DNA of 64,000 nt. Source: Calcarisporiella thermophila CBS 279.70. Lineage: Eukaryota; Calcarisporiellomycota. This document shows positions 1 through 9,924 of this stretch, one piece after another. Made by a program: the position numbers and the translations under genes. The first letter of the stretch is position 1; every line of letters starts with the position of its first letter. The notes under the pieces are model-generated. The model was not told the DNA's origin, made no database searches, and saw nothing but the letters and a program-made list of their open reading frames with translations. The DNA lies in NCBI RefSeq assembly GCF_041956535.1, contig NW_027192195.1:1020287-1084286 (forward strand), in the 5' to 3' direction.

Positions 1-1843
1 AGCGGTGTTGAACCCGTTCTTCTCGAGGTAGAGTCTAAAGTCTTCGTCTTCTCTTTCCAAAGATTCGGGCTGGATGTTTGGAACACAGAAATACGCAACA
101 ATACCTGCAAGAATAGCCAGGCTGCTCGAGAAGAGGAACGAGCCGCGCTCGCCAACCGCGCTCACCATAGGTGAGAAGGCAGCTGTGCCAACCGTAGCAC
201 CGATTTTGCCAATAGCTTTGCAAAATGCACATAGTGAGTTTGCGAACCAAGATGTTACCCCACCACACCACATTCCCAAGCCACACTTACCTGCAGATAT
301 GCCATACGCTGTCCCACGTACCGCAGTTGGGTAAACTTCGGTAGACACCAGCCCAATCTAAGAAAAGGTTAAAACATGGAGTCAGGTCAGATTTTTAGGT
401 TTGCCTTATATCCAATCATACCATATCTCCCGGGCCGAGCTCGCCAAGCATTAGGAAGATGCCATACATGACAACAAACATTGGGAAACAGTTAATTACA
501 AGAAGATTCAAGCATCCACCCAATATCAGACCAACACACCCTTGACTTATAAAACCAAGGGCCATGGTGTTCTTACGCCCTAGTCTATCAGAGAGCAGAG
601 CGCCTGCAATGGCACCCGGCAAATACATTGCATAGAGCAACGTATTCCAACCTTTGAGAAAGAGAGTATTAAGTTAGAGAGGGGTGGATGGCGGGGGGGC
701 AAATGGGGATTAGAATCGCATACCAGCCGTCTGTTTTAAAGAGTTATCCGGCACTACAACCGAGAGAATAGTGGATGAGAATACACCACTTGGATATGAG
801 ATGAAATCGTAAAAAAACCATAACCCCCCCGTGATCAATAGTCGGGGCCAGTACCGCTTGATGATAAGCCAATAGGGTACCTTGCGCTTGAGCGACGACT
901 TCCGGAATCGGGTAGTGTCGGACATCTTCAACCGGACTAAAGAGGGAAGAGAGAAGCATGAGATCCAAACTCGGTTGAGGGTCTAAGCAAACACAGAGAT
1001 GAAATCTTACACCAAAGAACGCTAAGCGGGGGCACCACCCCAAGGCCCAGACACAGGCGCCAGTTTGGTTCAAGCTGCTGCTCACCAAAGATTGCCAGAA
1101 GAATCAAAGGCACGAAGGCCGACACAACGTAGCCAAGGTCAATCACGAAGTTAGTCACCATAATGAATAGTAACCCACGTCTTCCGGGCACCACTTCATC
1201 CGCCGACTCTGCGGCACTGGTACTAGAGCATGGATATTCACCACTAAAATGGATAAAATGTATCGGTCAGCAACTCTTCTCACTCATCTTTTAACAGAGG
1301 GCCAAAGGGCCAAATAGCTCCAACTTACCCTACTCCTACGCCAAGGATACCACGAGAGATGACGAGCATCCAGAATAGACCCTCGGGTGTGGAGCCACTA
1401 CTGGCTGCACTCAAGGCGGCCCCGACGATAACGAGGATTGTGGTAGAAATAAGTCCAACTTTGCGGCCAATTCGGTCACAGATAAGACCAAATCCGACTT
1501 GTCCTATTAGCGCCCCCACGAACAATGCGTAGGAAATCCGAGATGCAACCTCTGGAGTGAAGACATCAGTTCCATATATCAATTTCAAGAGAACTTGTGC
1601 AAAAGAGATAATGCCCGATTGATATCCGTCTGAAAACAATGCGAAAGCAGAGAAGATAGTTACAAATATGGCATTAGAGCGCGAGCGGGATCGAAGAGCT
1701 TGGTTTGCATCCCCTTTCAATTTAGAATCCTCATTTTGCGGGGCAACCGCATCAGCCTTCTTGGGCAGCTCATCGGGAAGGGATGGGATGTTGGGTGACT
1801 GTGTGAAGTCTTTAAGGAGACCACTCTGGCTGGAACTTGTCAT
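1..1843 (-). CDS. GIT1-like MFS glycerophosphodiester/phosphate transporter, 3' end missing
   Basis: Plasma-membrane proton symporter of the major facilitator superfamily, closest in motifs to fungal GIT1 permeases, which import glycerophosphoinositol, glycerophosphocholine or phosphate. Six exons read on the minus strand: 1843-1329, 1243-1011, 937-724, 651-422, 357-291 and 215 to the edge, with GT-AG junctions that keep frame. About 491 residues are visible. A hydrophilic N-terminus of about 57 residues precedes TM1. The MFS loop motif is at residues 122-127 (CDRIGR), and a second copy (SDRLGRK) lies after TM6. The GIT1-like run FALFSDGYQ lies in TM1, GEYP follows the first intron and EVYPTAVRG lies in the exon at 357-291. 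The acidic C-terminal tail leaves the window, so the stop codon is not seen. Substrate is inferred from family resemblance; another phosphate:H+ symporter-family substrate is possible. Confidence 0.85.
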
Positions 1844-2848
1844 GAGACCTGCAATATAACCCTTTGAAGTAATGCCAATATGGAGAACTGCTGCCCGGGG
1901 GTGGATAAAAGTAAGGGGAAAGCGCTTTTGTATTCTGCAACCTCAGACAAGACTTTTTATATTGTCCCTGATCGGGGACAAATCAATGGGTACAGCATCC
2001 ACTCCAACCAATAAAAACGTGTTGGTTTTCTCCGCGACTGCTTTATGTCATGGAAAGAGATGGAAGTTGAGGTATGAGAGCCTAGCAAAAGAGTCTAAGC
2101 ATGCCTTCCAAGGCTTGCGCTCAGTAGTACTAACATATGGCGACATGCAGCGGGGCCGCGTCGCACCTGCTACGGAGAGCGTGCGGAAAACGTGTCTCAG
2201 TGGGAGGAAGACGAAAGCTCTTGGCTACATTACCTCAGCGGGTTGCGATCACAGCCAAGACATCGACATGTAGGGAAAGGAGAGGCAGCACACCTCGATA
2301 GCTTTTGATTGCACACTCGGTTTCCTCCGAGTAAATGGAACCGCCCACGTGCTGATGTAACTCCACGGGGGTGGAACTACAATCTATTGCGAATTCCCTT
2401 TCTCTTCCCCAGGCTGCTTCTGAGTAGAGGGGAATGGCATGGGGCCTCGGAGGGGGCACGTCATAGAAACGCCTGCATCCCATTGGATAGGGACGAAGAG
2501 AGGAGTCATTGTTTGAGAGAAGGGGGCGAAGCCCAAGAGGAAACCCGTCATGGTCTCTTCCCATCATGCAAGTCGCTGCAACCCGAACCTTAAGAGTAGA
2601 ATCGGATCATATTGAACCTTGCATTGCCTCTGGAACAATCCAATTTCGATGACGCTTCTGTGACCAGTTCCTTCCCCAGCCATAATTCATTGGGCCGCCA
2701 TAGAACCCTTTCCATATGCGAACTGGGAATTAACCCTATTTCGGAATCATGATCATTCGGGGATGGACCAAACAGAAGATATGGAACTTAAGCCTTCAGA
2801 CGCATTTTATTGAATAATACAAGAAGCAATGGAAGCGGAAAAATACAC
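1844..2848. other. Intergenic spacer, GIT1-like / GST
   Basis: Upstream flank of the GIT1-like gene and downstream flank of the GST gene. Open frames here are short and show no codon pattern or family motif. One CACGTG palindrome lies at 2346-2351. Otherwise nothing recognisable. Confidence 0.5.
2346..2351. promoter_or_regulatory. CACGTG E-box upstream of the GIT1-like gene
   Basis: Perfect CACGTG palindrome about 500 bp upstream of the transporter start at 1843. In budding yeast GIT1 responds to phosphate and inositol through bHLH factors that bind related sites. A six-base match is expected by chance every few kilobases, so function is speculative. Confidence 0.2.
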
Positions 2849-3561
2849 TTATGAACTAAAGAAGTTTTGCTCGGTGAGGCGTTGCACAGCCTTGGTGCTC
2901 TTCACGGCCTCATTGAGTTTGACCAATGCCGGGGTCTTTTCGCTGTTGACAATGGTCTGGAATACTTCCTCGCCAAGGACATTCTGGAGCAATCCAAGGA
3001 TGGCAAACGCATGGATGTCAGCGACAGTGAATTTGTCCTTAAGGTAGTGACCATTGCTGGAGTTCTTCTTGAGGAGGCGCTCGTGATAGGGAATGAGCTT
3101 CTCAGCACTTTCTTGCAGAGTCTTCTTGCCGGCTGCCTTCTTCTCCTCCTCCTTCGCAAAGAAGACATGATGCAATGCGGTGGCAAGCAAGTCATTCAGC
3201 GAATCAATCACCGACTCCACAAAGGCAGTTTCATCGCTATCGTCCCCGAGCAGGCCGTGTTCACGCGCGAGATACCGACTGATGGCATTGGATTCGGCAA
3301 TTTCAACGCGCTTGCCATCGGGCTTGGTGACATAGAGGATAGGGAGACGGCCGAAAATGGTGTCGGGTTTCTCGGATTCCCAGCTCTGGGGATGCTTAAG
3401 GGTATAATCGGCCTAGTAAAAGGAGGGAAGCGGAATTGGTGGTGTTGGAAAGGCAGTCCAATGAAAGTAAATACATTAACGGTCTCAAGGAGGATGCGAA
3501 TGGTGCGAGAAAGGCCAGCAACGTTGAAGTAGTAGAGCTCGTATTTGTTTTGAGAAGCCAT
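2849..3561 (-). CDS. Glutathione S-transferase, sigma-like
   Basis: Cytosolic GST, 216 residues, conjugating glutathione to electrophiles. Two exons (3561-3475 and 3412-2849) are joined by a 62-nt GT-AG intron. The N-terminal thioredoxin-like domain starts MASQNKYELYYFNVAG, giving the Tyr expected near residue 10 in Tyr-type GSTs, followed by GLSRTIRILLE. The glutathione-contact segment ESNAISRYLA (a SNAIL/TRAIL-type motif) follows the intron. The all-helical C-terminal domain contains KFTVADIHAF, the conserved N-capping Asp region of GST domain II. Length and layout match sigma/alpha/mu-type fungal GSTs; the exact class is uncertain. A TATA box at 3629-3636 lies 68 nt upstream of the start, unusual in this window and consistent with an inducible gene. 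Confidence 0.92.
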
Positions 3562-3628
3562 TGATATTATTCTTTTGGTTCTTTTGTGAGGATTGGATGG
3601 GGGAAAAAATACGCAAACCCAAGGGGGG

Positions 3629-3636
3629 TATTTATA
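3629..3636 (-). promoter_or_regulatory. TATA box of the GST gene
   Basis: On the minus strand the sequence is TATAAATA followed by a C run, 68 nt upstream of the GST start codon. The match to the consensus and the position fit a core promoter element. Confidence 0.6.
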
Positions 3637-4324
3637 GCTAACTAGAATCCATGCAAAAAGCTCGGATCTGGATAAAATCAAAAGCCAGTAATGATTATTA
3701 ATGCAATGACAATTCATTTTCACGGCCACCGTAATGAATCCATTTGAAGGACGCTTCTTACGGTAGCACAGCGTAGGAGTCCATCTTAAATCAAAAAAAT
3801 ATTGGATATTATTCCCCAGCGTGGTTTGCTCTGAAATCTGTCTATACAAAAGTCTAGAGGGTTCTTCGGTGGATTAGTAATAAGATTTAATGACGCAGAT
3901 AGTCACAAGCGAGAAATTATCCCTTTCTTCAAAGCTATGCAAGAGAGTTTCTTGACTCACCCTTTGCATAACCCCCAACGTTGAGAACGCTTTGGCGCAT
4001 TCGAGTTTAATTCCACTTTGGATCTGAAGAGTTACTTCAAGGCTCCAAACTGGATTTTGTATGGTTATTGTTTCAATATATGGTTTGGAATGTTGAACAA
4101 GTTTGATATTCCTCAATAAGAAGGAATTATGCACTGTGCTTTGTGGAAGAGTGCTGTTCTAAAATGTAAGGAGGTGCCTGAGGAGAGAAAATAGGCACTA
4201 GGTCCTTCACACTACCATGGATATTGACCTTTGGCAAAGTGAAAACAGGTCTCCTTAGAGAAAGAATTCCCAATTCAGATACATCGCGTTTTTGTAAAAG
4301 AATGGCATTTGTATTTACATTATG

Positions 4325-4350
4325 ATTCATTCATTCATTCATTCATTCAT
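4325..4350. repeat. ATTC tetranucleotide microsatellite
   Basis: Six tandem copies of ATTC in an AT-rich spacer. A simple repeat with no gene association. Confidence 0.85.
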
Positions 4351-6009
4351 CCTTTCATTACAGGTACCGAGCTATTTGCCTCGGTACATTGGTCAAGGTG
4401 GTGATTTTATACAAGCACTGACCCCTACGACATAAATGAAATTCTAATGAAGGTACTTTTTAAGGAATCGGGGTTGTCCAAATAGGATTAGTAGCCGCAT
4501 AATCCGTGTAGGTTTAAAATAAATTGGATATCTACAAATAGAACGAGTTTGCTGGCTTGTGATGTTTTCATTGGCTTCTATAGCCGTAGCTACTAACAGA
4601 ATGTACGTTATGTATTCAACGATTTGAGCCCATAGCAAGTTCGCCTGGCTTATTTCTAATAAAACAGGCGTGCAATCATCCTCTTGCAAATATCCTTTCG
4701 AATATCATCTCATTTAGTCATCTAAAAACTACTTTACGCGCTTTATTAAAATTGAATCGAGCAATTTTCATTAGCATACACAATATGTATTCTCCAGATC
4801 AATATGGCTTGGTAATTAGCTAATTTCGAAGCTCTCTTCAATTCTCTATCCGAAATATCTAGCCATATTCTTCGGTTAGTTAAAGCCGTAGTAACAGATA
4901 TAGAATATTAAACTAACTTGAGATCTTGGGGGACAATTTTAAGGGAAAGATCTCCTTACCACTGTTCTTAGACTATTTATACCTCATCCTATGACTTCTT
5001 CAATGTGTAGCCTCTAACACGAGTGAGGAGGTGAAAAAAATAATCTTATCTCATTGAGAATGGTGGCTAATATCTCGCTATCGCATTATCTGTACGGGAC
5101 CGACGTTTCGATGGTTGCGAGCAAAGTATATTCAACTTAGTCTTATTGCATTGTATTATAGATTTGTATCTCCAGAAGGAGAAATACGAGCTTTTTGCGA
5201 ATACCATCTATTGTAGCAGGCAACCAAGACCAATCCCTAACACACTAAGGGATAATGAAGATTGGTTTGGTTACGCAATAACGATGATTTGGATCGGATC
5301 GAATGCCAGCCCACGTCTGAGAATGGTCCCGTAAACATGGACTCTTCTCGTGCTTGTAACAGTTATTTTGAGTACATCTTTTCCTAAAGGAATAAAATCC
5401 ACTCTCAAGATTCTTCAATTTAAAGTAAGTTTATCACATCCGTTGGTTAGCACTTTATCTAAATTAGCGGTAGCATAAATTTGTCCATAGATTCAACATC
5501 GCTCATCAATGCGATGGTACTAGATCCGCATATATGCCAATTCAATCGACCATTTCATCTAGTATTACTAGCATTAGTACCATGGTTTTTGGAGATTGCA
5601 AGATTCACAGCATTCACTGGCCCAGCTGTGTATATCAATAAAAAATGTGGAAAGTAGGATATTGCTAAAGCTGATAGCTATTCAATGCTGCATCCGTCCT
5701 TTTTCTTTTATTTTCTGAAATTACTGGAAATGGAATTCACATTTGCGACCAAGTCCATTACTGCAGCGCAAGTGAATTATGGATCAAATATAGCTTATAT
5801 TTTGATATGACGCGCTTGAAAAATTAAACGCGTTAGCACTGTCCGCAGCACATTGGCCGGAGAATCTTACTATTTTCTCGAATCACTTAACCACTCAACT
5901 TACAGAACTTGCATAATTATTTCTTTCCTCACTGTTTTTTCTCCCTTCCCCCTCCCCCCCCTCTCTCCATAATCACAAACTGTCATATCAAGAAATAGCA
6001 GAAAAAAAT

Positions 6010-6634
6010 ATGCCAGCCGGGATTTCTCGCAAGCGCTCCTCTCCTCTCTCCCTTTCTGATAAATCACCAATGTCTTGGAAACGCTTCCATCATGTGGCTG
6101 CCGAATCGCTCGCGAAACCTCCTAAATTTCGCAAACTCGACGAATCCGATAGCGAGTCTGGGGATGATGGGATGTGTGGTAGGTTTCCGCTCCGGATCTC
6201 CCTTAATCACTCTCGAGGTGGACATCCATTGATCAAGACTAATGTTCTACTCGATCTAATGTATAGATGAACCAAACCGTCTCCTCCGCATTCCAAAATC
6301 GCGATCTCATGCCCGCTCGCCTCGCATTCGTCCCCAGCATCCTCACATCCCTTCTAAATTAAATGGGGCAACCAATTGTGCAGTTTGTTATCGTCAAAGG
6401 TTGTTTACGGCCACATTTACTCGCTGCGATAAATGCTCAGCTGAAGTGTGCATGGTGTGTGTGCGAGGCTGCGATGCATGCAGGGGTGCTGTATGTAGTC
6501 GATGTTGTGTGGAGATTCCTGAGTAAGAAGCTTATATAAAATCACTTTAAATGAGACGCTAATCTTCTTCCGTAATGTATAGAAATGACGATGTGCTAGT
6601 ATTGTGTCACGGGTGTAAATTAGCTCAGTCTTAG
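6010..6634 (+). CDS. Small cysteine-rich zinc-binding protein, unknown function
   Basis: Three exons (6010-6178, 6267-6522, 6583-6634) encode 158 residues. The first half is basic and serine-rich (KRSSPLSLSDK; later an acidic SDSESGDD patch), suggesting a nuclear protein. From about residue 93 there is a dense cysteine module: a CXXC pair in NCAVCY, then CDKC, CMVC, CDAC and CSRCC, and a last CHGC close to the C-terminus encoded by the short third exon. The regular CXXC pairs fit a compact zinc fold of RING/PHD-like type, but the order does not match a family I can name. Exon phases (1 and 2) join cleanly; without the 52-nt last exon the final CXXC pair would be lost. Function not assigned. 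Confidence 0.75.
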
Positions 6635-7021
6635 GCGATTGCTCTAGGCGCTTAAATGTTAGTGGAACGCGTGCCCCCTTTTTTGTGAAGTTTATCCCTC
6701 TTATCCTTAATCCTCTTCTCTTCCCTCCAATGCCCCAATTACGCTCTTTTCTGTATATCCCCACTCCTTACCTCTCTGTTTTCTTTTCTCCGGGACTTCT
6801 TGTTGATCCGTTGCTATAAACCCTTTTTCTTTTCTTTTCTTTTCTCTTTTTTTTTTTTCTCTCTTACTCTGCATTATATAATACCAAACACAATATAATA
6901 CATATATGTATTGAAATAAAATATTCTTTGTATTTATCCATTTTAGCATGGAAATAGCGAGACAGTCACAATGGTCTAATATGGAAAGCGTATAATGTAG
7001 AGGGAATGGGAGAGAGAGGGA
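6635..7021. other. Spacer with pyrimidine-rich tract
   Basis: Tail-to-tail spacer between the small zinc protein and the ANCHR-like gene. It holds a CTTTT-rich pyrimidine tract around 6826-6866 and an AATAAA at about 6916. No gene is seen. Confidence 0.5.
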
Positions 7022-7976
7022 CTATGAGGTTGCCCGGTAGGGTTCATAGCGATGCCGAGTCATTTCTGGATCATCTCTGGGATGCCCTCCTCGAAAACAT
7101 TCGTTACAATACAGATCACCGTCACAGTCATGACATCGAATGGTTGCGTCTTCGTTACATATACCTAGGGTGTCAAATGATTTGAAAGAGTAGATGCTTC
7201 GTAAGTCCATGATCCCGCCTCCGTGAATATGCAGGCTTATCTTCAAGGCAAGATAACTTACAACACCAAGTATCAACCTCATTAGGTCGTATCTCCTCTA
7301 TATCCAAAGGCTCCGGAGGAGGTCCCAACTCGCTGCCATCTCCGACTTCTTTTTTACCTCCACCTACCCGTGTTGCAGCAAAAGTAGGGGTATCTCTGAA
7401 AAGTTTTTGAAATCGTTCGGCCAGCTCATCGTCTTGTTTCTCTGCAATATCCTTGTATTTCCTTTCGATGGCCACCTCATCATTTGCTTGTGCAAGAATC
7501 TCAGAAGTCTCATGGTTATCAGCGCTGTTATTAATATCTTCACCTAGAAATGTTTCGATAGCGCGATCGAGCTTCGAATTAGGGGGATGGGTAATGAGCT
7601 CAGAATCCAAATCCTCTAGCAAAGAAGAGTCGGAAAGTAATCTTTCAACCTAAAATTGGATGGAATTAAAGACTCTTAAATAGTAAAATATCCAATTTCA
7701 GACAGTATACCTCATCTAAATCCTCTTTGTCGGCCTCTGGAGGAGTCGATTGAGTTTTCGAGTTGTTAGGCTGTGGGCCAAAGAGCTTGGTAAATCGGTT
7801 TATCAATTCATCATCGCTACATGTAACAAAATTAAAAGTATAAATTAAAACATCCAATACGTAGCAAAAAGTGAATAGTTAAAACACCTGAGTTCTATAG
7901 GTTTACCAGATGAACTGGTTTGCACGTTAACCACTGTTAATTGCTCTATACGCCTGCGGAAATCATCATCAGACAT
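7022..7976 (-). CDS. ANCHR/ZFYVE19-like protein (MIM-like motifs plus B-box-type zinc finger)
   Basis: Four exons (7976-7888, 7816-7711, 7649-7262, 7164-7022) encode 241 residues. Two similar segments, LSDDELINRFTKLFG near residue 30 and DDELAERFQKLF in the middle, resemble MIT-interacting helices of the kind that bind VPS4 or ESCRT-III partners. The C-terminus carries a zinc module read across the last intron: WCCICNEDATIRC, then CDGDLYCNECF and RGGHPRDDPEMTRH. This Cys/His order is the one in animal ZFYVE19 (ANCHR), which delays abscission in the NoCut checkpoint. That the fungal protein acts in abscission or ESCRT regulation is inference. The N-terminal FYVE finger of the animal protein is absent; only the MIM and C-terminal parts are present. 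Confidence 0.78.
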
Positions 7977-9924
7977 TTTAATCTTAGAGTGGCAAAATTG
8001 AGCAGGACTAAAATTTTACGGCAAAATTATTTTGCTCCAGCTTCTCTCTCCTAATGAAACACAGACTATGTAGTTTTGACGAGAGTTCACCAACATATAG
8101 CGGGAAATGCAATATGGCAAATATTATAAGAACAAATAGCCTCCTTTTTCTCAGGTATACAACAGAATCCCCCAATATGAATAATGTATTCTCGATCATA
8201 CTGACCTACTTACTACATTTTGGGTGGATTATCGAAGCGAAAAGAACCACTCTGAGTCGGTAATACTTAGCTCGTGTCGCCTCAGCATATACACCACAAA
8301 TTTCATCTAGAGAGAATACACTACTCGGGATGAGTGCTGTAAATGATCCCGACTTACTCTCCTTAAGTGATTAACTGTTTTGTAAAACAAGATGCAAAAG
8401 ATACTCCATACTCCAGACAGAGTAGGACCAATCAAGTAATTATATCGGCCTTGAATAGCATCCCTATTCTCTAGAAATCCAATGAAGTAGCCAAGTGAAG
8501 TCTCTTCAAAGAAGTTGTCATCGTGTACCCAATTTAACTCTCAGGTCGCTTTCCTTCGCTATGACTCGGTCCATATTAATAAAAATTGTAAAATCATTAA
8601 ATATATTCGATTGCCAGTGTATCGAGGACCGTGAACTTATACCAAATGTAGTTTCCTGAAGAAGCATAGTAAAGAGCAACAATATACTAAAATAGATTGA
8701 AGGGTATTGGTCGTATAATTTTTATAGCTGGCATTATTAAGGTATACGAGAACACGTTTAATCTACTCGGCTCTACTATGCTCTGCTACATCGTGCTACA
8801 AAATTAGCTCGAAATCTCTCTTCGTATTGTTCTCTGATACCCACGATTCAAAAACATAAAGCATATCCATGCGAATTTAAGTTGGAACGGAGAGCTTAAA
8901 AAAAATCTATCAAGTCGATAATAAGCTGCGATAAGATAAGAAAATGTTTGCGTGTAAGAAGAAATGCTAGCTGTTAATACTTGAACAAGGCGAGCAGATA
9001 AGGAAGCATTAAGATGAGAGCAGATTAATGACCTTGCCAATCTGTAATCAATTATTGAAGCTGGCTAATGGAACAATTTCAGAAGCAAAATGTGAACAAA
9101 AAAAAATGACCTAATAAGTCGACATCGGTGTGCTATGGTGTCAATTGTATCCAAAATCGAAAAGGAAGCCAGATGCAGTCGCTACTAGAGCAGCCGAATC
9201 CGACCATTTGCGTCCGGTATTAGGGAGAAGAGGGATCGGATGTACGGAGCACCACGATCAACTGACCCTGGATAATTTACATAGGACGATGAAGCCATCC
9301 CAGAATAGTCATAATGAAATAGAGTGTGAGTTCAGTTTCTATTTTCGTCTGCATTGAGCGCAATTTTCCCCGCATGTAATGAAAGAGGTCTCCAAACAGG
9401 CTCTGCCAAGCCGTCGGATCGCGCCTCTATTTTTTCCTCCAAAGTTCTACGGGTAGGGTGGGAAATCGTGGCAGCCGGATCTAGGCGCGAAACGTAAACT
9501 TGCTGGCCATGATGAAACCACGCATTTGTTGGGCCCGCCAAGTGCCGTGGTGCAAGTCATTACGTGTATGCCCAGCATTTCTCAGAAGTTGGGCTTAGTA
9601 GCTGGGGCTCATTGGAGCCAAAATAGTTGAGGACAGTTTGATCATTTCCTTAGCCTCGTGACTTTTGTGATATTGTCAAAGGCATAGCCGAGAAAAACTT
9701 TCCCGGTTTTGGGCAGCGGTTAGTTTTCCCTCTGTTCTCTCTCCTTAGCCGTGAAGAGGCAGTGGTATACCAGCTCTCCATTACTTCACAGATGTCATTT
9801 AATTTATTATTCGCATTTCATTCTCCTGTTGTTCTTTTTTAGCGCCATAACTTTGTCTTACTAAACGCATTAAGTAATTTTTAACTAAAACGACTCGCAG
9901 TTACTTTTTCCGGTAGAATCCATA
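7977..9924. other. AT-rich spacer, divergent promoter region
   Basis: About 1.9 kb between the divergent ANCHR-like and deubiquitinase genes. Open frames of 60-80 codons lack motifs and credible splice partners. No RNA gene or repeat family recognised. Confidence 0.5.

Larger units (their letters stand above)
3562..6009. other. Long AT-rich spacer without recognisable genes
   Basis: About 2.4 kb of AT-rich DNA. Open frames are short, unspliced and without motifs. It contains the GST promoter at its left end, an ATTC microsatellite near 4325-4350 and a CT-rich tract just before the gene at 6010. No tRNA, transposase fragment or terminal repeats were seen. Confidence 0.5.

Noticed and set aside
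1872-2273. A 133-codon plus-strand frame upstream of the GIT1-like gene
   Set aside because: No motif, no codon bias, overlaps the probable promoter.
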